A stretch of DNA of 64,000 bases, from positions 62,001 to 126,000 of the forward strand of contig NZ_JACYXI010000006.1 in assembly GCF_014842915.1 (NCBI RefSeq), read 5' to 3'. The notes beneath the pieces are model-generated. The model did no database searches. It was not told the origin of the DNA and saw only the letters and a list, made by a program, of their open reading frames with translations. The DNA comes from Roseibium litorale. GTDB taxonomy: Bacteria; Pseudomonadota; Alphaproteobacteria; Rhizobiales; Stappiaceae. Positions 42,339-50,899 of this stretch are shown here, piece by piece. The translations under genes and the position numbers were made by a program. Within the stretch, counting starts at the first letter, position 1, and every line of letters begins with the position of its first letter.

Positions 42339-42364
42339 GTTTCCCAGAAACTGGAAAGCTGAAT

Positions 42365-42389
42365 AAGCGTCCTCCGGGGCGCTTTTTTT
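42365..42389 (+). terminator. Rho-independent terminator of tRNA-Gly
   Basis: AAGCGTCC, loop TCCG, GGGGCGCTT (with one G-T pair) followed by seven T residues. Confidence 0.9.
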
Positions 42390-42507
42390 GCTTTATGGCC
42401 TTCTGCTAAGGCTGCGCACACATCTCCGAACGGCCGTTGTTAAACACCGTTCCGCAGATTTCAGATCCCACCAATCCATCCGGGCAAAAGACTGCCGCAA
42501 AAACACG

Positions 42508-43569
42508 CTATAAGTGGCCTGCCCTCTTGCGAGGGGCAACCGCAGTCGATTGGCGTTCAACAATGTGGCAGGCAAGTTCGATCCGCTGCGCAGGACCAGC
42601 CAGAGAGCTGGCCGCACCGAAAAGAAGATCGAGTGCCGCCGCTCCGATCTCGCGCATCGGGACATGGATTGAAGTGAGGGGCGGATTGTAAAAACCTGCT
42701 TGCGGCAGGTTGTCTATGCCCATGACTGAGACATCGTCAGGCACCCGATACCCGGCACGCGAGATGGCCTGCATGGCCCCGGCAGCAAGACTTTCGCCTG
42801 CGGCCAGAATCGCCGTGAAGTCAAGTTTCCGGCTCGCGATACGCTGCTCAACGGCCGCTGCAGCCAATTCCGGAAGCCAGTCCTCGACCACAATCACCAT
42901 GTCGTCCGCACCGGAGATTTTCTGAGCCAGCATCGCATCCCGCCAGCCCTCCAAGCGCCGTTCGATGGTGCTGCGTCCCCGCCGCATCACGAACAGGATC
43001 CGCTCATGACCAAGCCCTTGCAGATAAGCCGTGGCCATATGAGCAGCTGAGCGGTTGCAGGGCGACACACTCGACAAGCGCATGAGGGGATCTTCGCCGT
43101 TGATAAGCACCACCGGTTTGCCGAAGCCGCTGGTGAGGGCGAGCAAGTCATCATCGTCAAGGCTGAGAAACAGAAAGCCCGCAACGCTCTCGTCTGCGGC
43201 AGCGGTCCTCAGCATGCCGATATCCTCCGCAGCGCTTGCGACCGGCTGGGTGACGATCTCGACGCTCAAGGTCTCTGCTCTCTGATGGAGACCTTCGAGC
43301 ACATGTGCCGTGAACTGATTGCGCACATAGTCGATCATCGCGGCGCTGCTGGCCGCCAGAATAACCTTGCGCCCTGCCAGTGAGGCGGCAACCTGATAGT
43401 TCAGGCTGCGCGCCACTTCGGCGACCTTGGCGCGGATGTCCGCGCTTACCCCCTTCTCTCCAGCCAGAGCCCTCGAGACTGTGCTGAGCGATACGCCGCA
43501 GCGTTCGGCGATGTCCTCAAGACGCACCTTACGGCTTGGCTTAACCTTCTTTCCCGCAAGGATTGTCAT
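42508..43569 (-). CDS. LacI family transcriptional regulator
   Basis: A 353-residue regulator with an N-terminal LacI helix-turn-helix (VRLEDIAERCGVSLSTVSRA, with LAGEKGVSADIR following) and hinge LNYQVAASLAG, then a periplasmic-binding-protein-like effector domain. A late PDDVSVMGIDNLPQAGFYNP is typical. The ATG at 43569 is used; a GTG at 43584 is possible. It is divergent from the GH105 gene, with dyads in the shared intergenic region. It is probably the repressor of the carbohydrate operon, released by an oligosaccharide or sugar ligand. The ligand is not predictable. Confidence 0.92.
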   Translation of the reverse strand: MTILAGKKVKPSRKVRLEDIAERCGVSLSTVSRALAGEKGVSADIRAKVAEVARSLNYQVAASLAGRKVILAASSAAMIDYVRNQFTAHVLEGLHQRAETLSVEIVTQPVASAAEDIGMLRTAAADESVAGFLFLSLDDDDLLALTSGFGKPVVLINGEDPLMRLSSVSPCNRSAAHMATAYLQGLGHERILFVMRRGRSTIERRLEGWRDAMLAQKISGADDMVIVVEDWLPELAAAAVEQRIASRKLDFTAILAAGESLAAGAMQAISRAGYRVPDDVSVMGIDNLPQAGFYNPPLTSIHVPMREIGAAALDLLFGAASSLAGPAQRIELACHIVERQSTAVAPRKRAGHL

Positions 43570-43589
43570 CAGCAGCCTATCCACCTAGA

Positions 43590-43660
43590 TTGCGCCATTA
43601 CGCAAAAATTTTTCATATTGCGCAAGAAATATCCCTATGCCACGATTTTTGACAATTGTC
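43590..43660. promoter_or_regulatory. Operator-like dyads between LacI gene and GH105 operon
   Basis: TTGCG-ccatta-CGCAA (43590-43605) and the perfect TTGCGCAA (43618-43625) share half-site TTGCG and are 24 bases apart centre to centre. A third perfect palindrome, GACAATTGTC, lies at 43651-43660. It overlaps a TTGACA (43649-43654), and TACAAT follows 20 bases after (43675-43680). These are the natural candidates for LacI-family operators and the operon promoter. Confidence 0.6.
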
Positions 43661-43713
43661 GCTCAGCCTTTTTTTACAATCAACGAAGCGGCTCAAACGG
43701 GAGGAACAGGAAC

Positions 43714-44814
43714 ATGGTTCCTGACGGACGCGCGGTTCGCGAACGCTTGAAGCTGCTTGTCGATGGCATGACCAGCCTGCGTCACGACGGCCAGTATGAT
43801 GAGCCCAACCTGGATGGCACTCCGGGCGACTACATCAGCTTCACCTCTTGGGAATGGCCGCAGGGCATCGGCCTCTATGGGCTCGTGCGCTTCTGGCTGC
43901 AAAGTGGCGATGCGGAACTGAGAACGCTGGTGGAGACCTGGTACGCCGGCCGGATCGCCGAAGGTCTGCCGGGCCTCAACATCAACACAACTGCCCCCAT
44001 GCTCGCCCTTTCCCTGCTGTGGCGTGAAACCCGTGATCCCCGCTGGGCCGATGTGATGGACAAATGGGCTGACCGGATTCTGCACGAGATGCCGCGCACG
44101 TCCGAGCGCGGTCTGCCGCATATTGTGTCGGACAAGATCAACGATCAGGAACTGTGGGACGACACGCTGGTCATGGTCGGCCTGTTCCTCGCCTCCTATG
44201 GTCAGGCAAGCGGACGCCGCGAGCTGGTGGACGAGGCCTGCCACCAGTTTCTGCTGCACACCCGCTATCTCGCCGATCCGCACAGCGGCCTGTGGTTCCA
44301 CGGCTGGACCTTCGACGGGCGGCACAATTTCGCCCGCGCCCTGTGGGGCCGCGGCAATTCCTGGATCACACTCGGCATTCTTGATCTGGTCGAGCTGGCC
44401 GAGATCCCCGCCCCTGTCCGCAGCTTCCTTCTTGGCGTTCTGGAGACCCAGATTGATGCGCTGCTGAAGCTTCAGGCACCTTCCGGCGCCTGGCACACGC
44501 TGCTGGACGATCCAACCTCTTATGAGGAAATCTCCGCCACCGCCGGGTTCGGCTACGGCCTGCTAAAGGCCGCAAGGCTCGGCATCGGACCAAAGGGCTG
44601 CCGGGACGCGGGACTGCGCGCGGTCAAGGCCGTCATGGACAACATCGACGAGACCGGAACCGTCGGCAATGTCTCCTATGGCACGCGCATGGGCGGCACG
44701 CTGCAGTTCTATAAAGACATCCCGATCGAGCCGACCGGCTATGGCCAGGCCCTTGCAATCCTGTGCCTGAGTGAAGCGCTGCTTCATTCCGGAGAAAAGG
44801 AACAGGCGGCATGA
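43714..44814 (+). CDS. GH105/GH88-family unsaturated uronyl hydrolase
   Basis: A 366-residue (alpha/alpha)6-barrel enzyme of the YteR type. Such enzymes hydrate and cleave the terminal unsaturated uronic acid left by polysaccharide lyases, for example on rhamnogalacturonan or ulvan oligosaccharides. The catalytic Asp segment is ELWDDTLVMVGLFLA, preceded by RGLPHIVSDKIND; HGWTFDGRHNFARALWGRGN is the conserved central motif. No signal peptide is present, so it acts in the cytoplasm on imported oligosaccharides. The ATG at 43714 follows GGGAGGA. It is the first gene of the operon behind the LacI regulator, and its stop overlaps a mini-ORF. Confidence 0.88.
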   Translation: MVPDGRAVRERLKLLVDGMTSLRHDGQYDEPNLDGTPGDYISFTSWEWPQGIGLYGLVRFWLQSGDAELRTLVETWYAGRIAEGLPGLNINTTAPMLALSLLWRETRDPRWADVMDKWADRILHEMPRTSERGLPHIVSDKINDQELWDDTLVMVGLFLASYGQASGRRELVDEACHQFLLHTRYLADPHSGLWFHGWTFDGRHNFARALWGRGNSWITLGILDLVELAEIPAPVRSFLLGVLETQIDALLKLQAPSGAWHTLLDDPTSYEEISATAGFGYGLLKAARLGIGPKGCRDAGLRAVKAVMDNIDETGTVGNVSYGTRMGGTLQFYKDIPIEPTGYGQALAILCLSEALLHSGEKEQAA

Positions 44815-44873
44815 CCGGTGAAAACCAGGCCCATACCGGCGTGTCTCCTGTTCCGGTGGCTGATCTGAAATGA
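44811..44873 (+). CDS. 20-codon mini-ORF linking GH105 and the 838-residue gene
   Basis: ATG at 44811 overlaps the GH105 stop (ATGA) and is preceded by GGAGAAAAGGAA. The reading MTGENQAHTGVSPVPVADLK ends in a TGA that itself overlaps the ATG of the next gene (ATGA at 44870). The downstream gene has no ribosome site of its own, so the mini-ORF could deliver terminating ribosomes to it. The peptide resembles nothing known. It may be purely a coupling device. Confidence 0.5.
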   Translation: MTGENQAHTGVSPVPVADLK

Positions 44874-47386
44874 TCCTTCGCGCGGCCTCTCCTGCAGAGA
44901 AAGACCACCTGCGCCGCCCGCTGGCGCACGGCGCACCGGTGACCTATTGGCAACTGGGGCGGACGAACGAGGCCCGCTACGATGTGCCGGACCAGCCGAT
45001 GAAGGGGGAAATGGACCCCTTCTTCTTCCTGACCAAGCACAAGAACTTCATTCCGCATGAGTACCCCTGCCGGACCGCCTTTGCTGAAGAGCGCCGGGGC
45101 AAGCGGCCCGAAGTGGCGGGAGTCTTTGATCTGGACCGGTTCTGGCTGCCCTTCGGGTCGCCGCGGGTAGACATGTCAGGCTTCTGGTTCAGGCCCACCG
45201 TCATCGGCACCTGGGGACGGACCTGCATCAGCGTGACGGAGGCCGGGACTGCCGTACTGCGCCTCGGCACATGCGGCGGCGCGGTGCTCTTCGTCAATGG
45301 CGAGGAAGCCGGATGGATGGCGGATTATGTCCGCAATCTGGAAGCCAAAGCTGAGTTCGCCGTGGAGCTCGCTGCCGGAGAGAACGAGATCGCGATCTTC
45401 TTCGACGATCTGGCCGAACGTGACGCCCGTTACTTCTTCCAGCTGGACTACGTGTCCGGCCCGCGAGCAGAGCAGGCGCTGCCCGTTCCTGTCGAGGCTG
45501 GAACCGCCGCCTCGATGGAACTCGCCCTCGACCGGATGCACTTTGAAAAGCCGGTCTACCGTTCGGGAGAGGTTGCGCTCATCACATCTGCTCCCCTCCA
45601 GGCTGAGGTGGAAGCCAAGGTGACGGTCGCAGGCGATTTCATTTCCCGGGAAGAGCCCGTACAGATCCGCCAGCAGCTCGCACCGGGGGAAGCCCGGATT
45701 GGCGTGGGTGAAACCAGCGTACTGCCGTCCGACTTCAGGCACTTTCACGTCGCTCTCAGCACAGGCGGCTTCACCGCTTCGCGCGTCTTCGGCGTCGAGA
45801 TCTGCCATGCGGAACGTCAGGGCAAGGCACCCGCCGCTCAGGCGGACCGTATCCGCGAGGCGCTGAACGAGATCGCCGACTATGGCGAGCCGGACAATGT
45901 GACGGCTTTGGCACGCTTCGGCGCAGGACGCTCCGGCCCGGAAACCGACCGGATGATGGCGGATACTCTGCCCGCGATCGACGATTGCCATGACTGCGCG
46001 GACTTTGCCCTGGTGCCGTTGCTCTGGTGCCGGACGGTCTTCGGCGCGCACATTGGAGCGGACACCCGCACCAGCATCGACAAGACCATTCTGTCCTTCC
46101 GCTACTGGATGGATGAGCCTGGCAATGACGTGCAGTGGTATTTCTCGGAAAACCACGCGCTGCTGTTTCATACCGCGGCCTATCTGGCCGGGGCGCTTCT
46201 TCCTGACGCCACGTTCACGCGCTCCGGGAGATCCGGCCGGGAACAGTCTGCCACCGGGCTGGCGCGGGTCCGTGCCTGGCTGGACCATTTCGAAGAATGG
46301 GAGATGGCAGAGTTCAACTCGGCCCCTTATTTCCCCATCGACCTCAAGGGCCTGACCGCCCTCTTCGCCCTGGCACCGGACGCCGATGTGCGGGAGCGCG
46401 CCCGCAAGGCAATCCAGCGGCTCGTGCTGATCGTTGCCCGTTCCGCGCACCATGGTCTTTTGACCGGGGCGCAGGGCCGTTCCTATGAACACACCTTGCG
46501 CGCTGCCGGATCCCTGGAGCTCTCCGGTATCGCCCGTCTGATCTGGGGCACCGGAAACTACGGCCGCCGGGTCCATGCCCTGCCGCAGATGGCCCTGTGC
46601 CTGCGCGATCACGGGCTGGAAATCCCCGAAGATCTGTCTGCCGTGGCCGACTGGCACTCGCCCGCCGCGCAGGAATGGTGCTTCGCGCAGGGCCAGGACC
46701 GTATGGCCCGGCTCTATCACTACAAGACCAGCGACTACGCCATGGGAACGGCGGCCGGCTACCGCTGGAACGAATGGGGCTATCAGGAAACGGTTATCCA
46801 TGCCCGCGTGGGGGATAATCCGGACGCACAGGTCTGGATCAATCACCCGGGCGAGGTCATTCACTCCGGCTATGGCCGCCCGTCCTATTGGGGCGGTTCG
46901 GGCACCCTTCCGCGCGTCTGGCAATACCGCGGCCTGGCCGTGCTGATGTTCGATTGCGCGGCGGAACAACCGGACTTCACCCATGCCTGGTTCCCGCACC
47001 AGATCTTCGACGAAACCCGTCTCATGGGTGAACTCGCTGCAGCCCGGTCGGACAATGGTTTTCTGCTCTTGAAAGGCAGTGGCCCGCTTGAACTGGTGGG
47101 ACAAGGGCCAACCACAGGCAGCGAATTGCGGCTGCCCGGAAGGCTGGGTGTCTGGCTTGTCAGACTCGGCAACCTGCAAGACGTTGACACGATTGACGGA
47201 TTTGTATCCAGATACAAAAGGCTTGGCGTTATGCCGGGATGTGAAGATACGTTCGAGGTGACCGACCCTGATTATGGCACCGTGGTTCTCCACGCGGATG
47301 GGCGTGTTTCGGCCGAAGGCCGGATGATCGATCCAGCGGACTGGAGCATTGCGGGACAGGCCACGGAGTTCCCATCCGGCGGGTAG
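44870..47386 (+). CDS. Uncharacterised 838-residue protein, putative carbohydrate-active enzyme
   Basis: No named family is recognised. Residues about 100-195 look like a galactose-binding-type beta sandwich (FRPTVIGTWGRTCISVTEAG, then LFVNGEEAG and VELAAGENEIAIFFDD). Residues about 320-600 are helical, with WYFSENHALLFHTAAYLAG (about 423-441), FEEWEMAEFNSAPYFP and GAQGRSYEHTLRAAG, a pattern suiting an (alpha/alpha)-barrel glycosidase or lyase. About 610-838 look beta-rich, with YKTSDYAMGTAAGYRWNEWG and INHPGEVIHSGYGRPSYWGG. It has no signal peptide. It lies between GH105 and a sugar ABC transporter in one operon, so it should act on imported oligosaccharides. The ATG lacks a ribosome site and overlaps the mini-ORF stop. 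Confidence 0.85.
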   Translation: MILRAASPAEKDHLRRPLAHGAPVTYWQLGRTNEARYDVPDQPMKGEMDPFFFLTKHKNFIPHEYPCRTAFAEERRGKRPEVAGVFDLDRFWLPFGSPRVDMSGFWFRPTVIGTWGRTCISVTEAGTAVLRLGTCGGAVLFVNGEEAGWMADYVRNLEAKAEFAVELAAGENEIAIFFDDLAERDARYFFQLDYVSGPRAEQALPVPVEAGTAASMELALDRMHFEKPVYRSGEVALITSAPLQAEVEAKVTVAGDFISREEPVQIRQQLAPGEARIGVGETSVLPSDFRHFHVALSTGGFTASRVFGVEICHAERQGKAPAAQADRIREALNEIADYGEPDNVTALARFGAGRSGPETDRMMADTLPAIDDCHDCADFALVPLLWCRTVFGAHIGADTRTSIDKTILSFRYWMDEPGNDVQWYFSENHALLFHTAAYLAGALLPDATFTRSGRSGREQSATGLARVRAWLDHFEEWEMAEFNSAPYFPIDLKGLTALFALAPDADVRERARKAIQRLVLIVARSAHHGLLTGAQGRSYEHTLRAAGSLELSGIARLIWGTGNYGRRVHALPQMALCLRDHGLEIPEDLSAVADWHSPAAQEWCFAQGQDRMARLYHYKTSDYAMGTAAGYRWNEWGYQETVIHARVGDNPDAQVWINHPGEVIHSGYGRPSYWGGSGTLPRVWQYRGLAVLMFDCAAEQPDFTHAWFPHQIFDETRLMGELAAARSDNGFLLLKGSGPLELVGQGPTTGSELRLPGRLGVWLVRLGNLQDVDTIDGFVSRYKRLGVMPGCEDTFEVTDPDYGTVVLHADGRVSAEGRMIDPADWSIAGQATEFPSGG

Positions 47387-47479
47387 TCCGGCTGGATGGC
47401 AAAGGTTTTGTGCGGGAAGGAGGCCTGCACCGGACTGCAAAATGGCGGGATCACCCGCCGAACGAAGGAGGAGGATGTA

Positions 47480-48742
47480 ATGAACTGTAAGGCACTCTTT
47501 GCGGCCGCCGGTCTGGCGCTGCTTTCGGCGTCCACCGCTCTTGCCGGCGATGTCCGCATCATGTGGTATTCCGACGGCAACGAGGGCGAAGTCCTCAAGG
47601 ACCTGATCAGCCGGTTTTCCAAGGACAATCCTGACATCAACGTGATTGTTGACGAGGTGGCCTATTCCGTCATCAAGGAACAGCTTCCGGTGCAGCTTGC
47701 CGCAGGCAACGGCCCGGACATTGCCCGCGTCACGGACATCAAGAACCTGGCCCAGTATTGGCTCGACCTGACCCCGTATCTGTCTGATCCGGTCAGCTGG
47801 GTGAAGAACTATGAAGACCAGGCCGACTGGATGCGCCTGGACGGCTCCCCGGCCATCACCGGTTTCATGACCCAGATCACGCTCACTGGCGGCTTTGCCA
47901 ACAAGACGCTGTTCGAGCAGGCCGGTGTTCCGCTGCCGGGCCCCGGCGCAACCTGGTCCGACTGGGTGGAAGCGTCCAAGAAGGTGGCCGAAAGCCAGCA
48001 GCTTCCCTATGCCTTTGCCATCGACCGCTCGGGCCACCGGATCGCCGGTCCGGCCATTTCCTATGGCGCCGGATTCATCGGCCCGAAGGGCCTGCCGAAT
48101 GAAGTTGACGACGGCATGAAGGCTTTCATCGCCGACTTCGTGAAGTGGAACAACGAAGGCCTGCACGCCAAGGACGTCTGGGTGTCTGCTGCCGGCACCA
48201 CCTACCGCCCCGCTGCTGATGACTTCATCAACGCCCAGGTGCCCTTCTACTATTCCGGCTCCTGGCAGGTCGCCAACCTGGCCACCAAGATCGACGATGC
48301 CTTCGACTGGGTTGCAACCGGCAGCCCCTGCGGACAGGCTGCCTGCACCGGCATGCCGGGCGGCGCTGCCGTGGTGGCCATGAAGGACACCAAGAACCCG
48401 AAAGAAGTGGCGCGCGTGATGGAATACCTGGCGTCCACTCCGGTCGCCAAGGAGTTCGCCGAGCGGACCCTGTTCCTGCCTGCCAACAAGGAAGTCATCG
48501 CCGGCGGCCTGAACTTCCAGACGGACAGCCAGACGGTGAAGGACGTGCTGAACACCTTCGTTCAGGCCTCCTCCACCACAGCGGTCGAAGCGCTCAAGCT
48601 TCCGGCATGGAAGTATGCAGGTTCCTACTACGGGGCCCTGGTCTCCCGCGTGAGCCAGGTGATCGCAGGCGAACTGACGCTTGACGATGGCTATGCGCGC
48701 ATCAATTCCGACATGGCCGAGAAGGTCAAGGAAGCGCAGTAA
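47480..48742 (+). CDS. Sugar ABC transporter substrate-binding protein (CUT1)
   Basis: A 420-residue periplasmic binding protein (UgpB/MalE type, COG1653). It has a signal peptide MNCKALFAAAGLALLSAS followed by TALAG, then GDVRIMWYSDGNEGEVLKDL. The family signature QLPVQLAAGNGPDIARVTD is present. It has strong AAGGAGGAGG before the ATG at 47480. Ligand is probably an oligosaccharide produced by an extracellular lyase. A 94-base gap with a GGCGGG-atca-CCCGCC hairpin separates it from the upstream enzyme, and a 9 bp hairpin follows at 48770. Confidence 0.93.
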   Translation: MNCKALFAAAGLALLSASTALAGDVRIMWYSDGNEGEVLKDLISRFSKDNPDINVIVDEVAYSVIKEQLPVQLAAGNGPDIARVTDIKNLAQYWLDLTPYLSDPVSWVKNYEDQADWMRLDGSPAITGFMTQITLTGGFANKTLFEQAGVPLPGPGATWSDWVEASKKVAESQQLPYAFAIDRSGHRIAGPAISYGAGFIGPKGLPNEVDDGMKAFIADFVKWNNEGLHAKDVWVSAAGTTYRPAADDFINAQVPFYYSGSWQVANLATKIDDAFDWVATGSPCGQAACTGMPGGAAVVAMKDTKNPKEVARVMEYLASTPVAKEFAERTLFLPANKEVIAGGLNFQTDSQTVKDVLNTFVQASSTTAVEALKLPAWKYAGSYYGALVSRVSQVIAGELTLDDGYARINSDMAEKVKEAQ

Positions 48743-48769
48743 GGCACTGCCAGACGCAACACCATGGAA

Positions 48770-48791
48770 GCCGGCGCCCATTGGCGCCGGC
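48770..48791 (+). promoter_or_regulatory. Intercistronic hairpin after the sugar-binding protein gene
   Basis: GCCGGCGCC-catt-GGCGCCGGC: a perfect 9 bp GC-only stem with a 4-base loop between the binding-protein and permease genes. It has no T-run. Such stems protect upstream mRNA and can lower downstream expression, giving more binding protein than permease. Confidence 0.7.
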
Positions 48792-48811
48792 CTCTCTGGA
48801 GGGACCCCCGT

Positions 48812-49837
48812 ATGAGCGCGAACATAAAGAGACACCGGACAGGTCTGGGCGGGATCGCCTTTGCCGTGATCCGCCCGGTCATGAGCCTGATCGACATCCC
48901 CCTGCGCGCCTTGCAGAGGGCAACCGGTCAGGGCGGCATGGCGTCGTTCTTCATCCTGCCGAACATGGCCGTCTTCACCATTTTCGTGCTGATCCCCTTC
49001 GCAATCAATTTCGTCTACTCGATGACCGGCGGCATCGAAATCTTCCTCAACCAGCGGGATTTTGTCGGCGCCGAGCACTACAGGGACATTTTCACCTGCG
49101 GCAGCTATCTGGACCCGGCCTCCTGCCGCAGGGACGGATTCTGGACCGCCGCGCAGAACACAACGCTTTTCGTCATCCTGCAGGTGACCCTGCTGATCAT
49201 CGTTTCGCTGATCACCGCCCTGATCCTGAACCGCCAGATCATCGGGCGCAGCTTCTGGCGCGCCATGTTCTTCTTTCCGGTTCTGCTGTCGCCGGTGGTG
49301 GTGGGCCTGATCTGGCGCTGGATCCTGCAGCGCGACGGGCTGCTCAACTTCGTTCTGCTCGAGGCCTTCGGCGCCGAGCAGTTCAACTGGCTGACCGACC
49401 GCACGGCCGCCTTCGCCGCGACGATCGGCGTGTCCATCTGGGCGCATATGGGCTTTTACACCCTGATCCTGCTTGCGGGCCTGCAGGCGATCCCGAAGGA
49501 TCTTTATGAGGCCGCCGAAATGGATGGCACGTCCAAGTCGCGGGTCTTCCGGCGCATCACGCTGCCGCTTCTCATGCCAAACCTGATCGTGGTGCTGGTT
49601 CTGGCGCTCATCAAGGCCGTGCAGGTCTTCGACGAGGTCTATGTGCTGACCGGCGGCGGGCCAGGCACCAGCACCATGTACCTGGTGCAGTATATCTACG
49701 AGAAGGGCTTTGCCTCGGAGCTGCGCAATCCCGGCTTGGCGGCTGCGGCCTCAATCATCATGGGCGCCGTTCTGGTGGTGCTCACCCTGATGCAGATGGC
49801 GGCCTCCCGCCGCAACGAGAAGAAGGGGGAGCGCTGA
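48812..49837 (+). CDS. Sugar ABC transporter permease 1 (CUT1)
   Basis: A 341-residue inner-membrane permease with about six helices (UgpA/MalF type). The ATP-binding-subunit contact loop (EAA motif) is DLYEAAEMDGTSKSRVFRRI, with TLPLLMPNLIV following. The ATG at 48812 has GGAGGG upstream. An insertion containing FTCGSYLDPASCRRDGF with two cysteines lies in a periplasmic loop, perhaps a disulfide. Its stop overlaps the next permease start (TGATG). Confidence 0.93.
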   Translation: MSANIKRHRTGLGGIAFAVIRPVMSLIDIPLRALQRATGQGGMASFFILPNMAVFTIFVLIPFAINFVYSMTGGIEIFLNQRDFVGAEHYRDIFTCGSYLDPASCRRDGFWTAAQNTTLFVILQVTLLIIVSLITALILNRQIIGRSFWRAMFFFPVLLSPVVVGLIWRWILQRDGLLNFVLLEAFGAEQFNWLTDRTAAFAATIGVSIWAHMGFYTLILLAGLQAIPKDLYEAAEMDGTSKSRVFRRITLPLLMPNLIVVLVLALIKAVQVFDEVYVLTGGGPGTSTMYLVQYIYEKGFASELRNPGLAAAASIIMGAVLVVLTLMQMAASRRNEKKGER

Positions 49838-50889
49838 TGGCCGGTGTCGTTTCCTTCCTGACCCGCCGCCGCGGCGGAGACCGCTGGCATTGGACCGATG
49901 TCGCCACCTGGGTGTGGCTGATCGGGGGACTGCTGATCATCTTCGGCCCCGCCGTCTGGCTGGTGCTGTCCTCCTTCAAGACCCCGGCGGCCCTGTCGGC
50001 CTTCCCCCCGTCCATCCTGCCCTATGTCACCCAGGAGGTGCAGGTGGAGGGTTTCGACAAGCCCCTGCCGCTCTATGAGGTGACCTTGCCAGATGGCACC
50101 ACCGCCCAGATGGCTGAAAAGCGCCGCGTGGGCGTCATTGCGCAGATGATCGACCCGAAAAACCCGGGAGAGGTGGTGAAGGTCAACATCAAGGACCGCA
50201 AGCCGGTAGAAATGGTTGAGTTCGCCACTTCCAACTATACCGAGCCGTTCCTGCAGTTCGACTTTCTGCGCTATCTGTGGAACTCAGTCTTCGTCACGGT
50301 CATGGCCACGATCATCACCTTGATCGTCAACTCCATGGCCGCCTTCGCGCTGTCCAAATACAAGTTCAAGGGCCGGGACCTGATCCTGCTCGTCATCGTC
50401 GGAACGCTGATGGTGCCGCTCGGCGTCATCACCGTGCCGCTCTATTCGATCATCTCCACGCTGGGACTGTTCAACAACCTGTGGGGCGTGATCCTGCCAA
50501 CGGTGGCGACCCCGACCGGGGTGTTCCTGCTGCGCCAGTACATGCTGACCATTCCGGACGAGCTGATCGACGCCGCCCGGATGGACAAGGCGTCCGAATG
50601 GCAGATCTACTGGCGGATCGTGCTGCCGCTTTCCGCGCCGGCGCTTGCGGTTCTGGCAATCTTCTCCGTGGTCTGGCGCTGGAATGACTTCCTTTGGCCG
50701 CTCATCGTCTTGAGCCGGTCGACCGCGTACACGCTGCAAGTCGGACTGAACGTCTATGCGGGCCAGCTGAACGTGCAATGGCACTACATCCTGGCCATGA
50801 CGGTGGTCACCATGATCCCGGTCGTACTGGTCTTTGTGTTTCTACAGCGGTTCATCACCCGCGGCATTGCCACATCGGGTCTGAAGTAG
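49837..50889 (+). CDS. Sugar ABC transporter permease 2 (CUT1), with periplasmic insert
   Basis: A 350-residue permease (UgpE/MalG type), translationally coupled to permease 1. The EAA-type loop reads ELIDAARMDKASEWQIYWRI. Between the first helix and FLRYLWNSVFVTVMATIITL there is an extra stretch of about 80 residues, beta-rich and charged (YEVTLPDGTTAQMAEKRRVG, PGEVVKVNIKDRKPVEMVEF). Comparable long first loops occur in AglG-type alpha-glucoside permeases. The loop is periplasmic by topology and may contact the binding protein. Confidence 0.93.
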   Translation: MAGVVSFLTRRRGGDRWHWTDVATWVWLIGGLLIIFGPAVWLVLSSFKTPAALSAFPPSILPYVTQEVQVEGFDKPLPLYEVTLPDGTTAQMAEKRRVGVIAQMIDPKNPGEVVKVNIKDRKPVEMVEFATSNYTEPFLQFDFLRYLWNSVFVTVMATIITLIVNSMAAFALSKYKFKGRDLILLVIVGTLMVPLGVITVPLYSIISTLGLFNNLWGVILPTVATPTGVFLLRQYMLTIPDELIDAARMDKASEWQIYWRIVLPLSAPALAVLAIFSVVWRWNDFLWPLIVLSRSTAYTLQVGLNVYAGQLNVQWHYILAMTVVTMIPVVLVFVFLQRFITRGIATSGLK

Positions 50890-50899
50890 GGAGTTCGGC

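Noticed and set aside
41963-42409. Plus-strand frame covering the tRNA-Gly gene
   Set aside because: It runs through a complete tRNA and its terminator; no ribosome site and no resemblance to a protein.
45176-49447. A 1423-codon open frame on the minus strand across the carbohydrate operon
   Set aside because: It is exactly antisense to three well-supported genes (838-residue protein, binding protein, permease), its product is low-complexity His/Gly/Asp/Arg-rich, and it arises from high GC3 on the plus strand.
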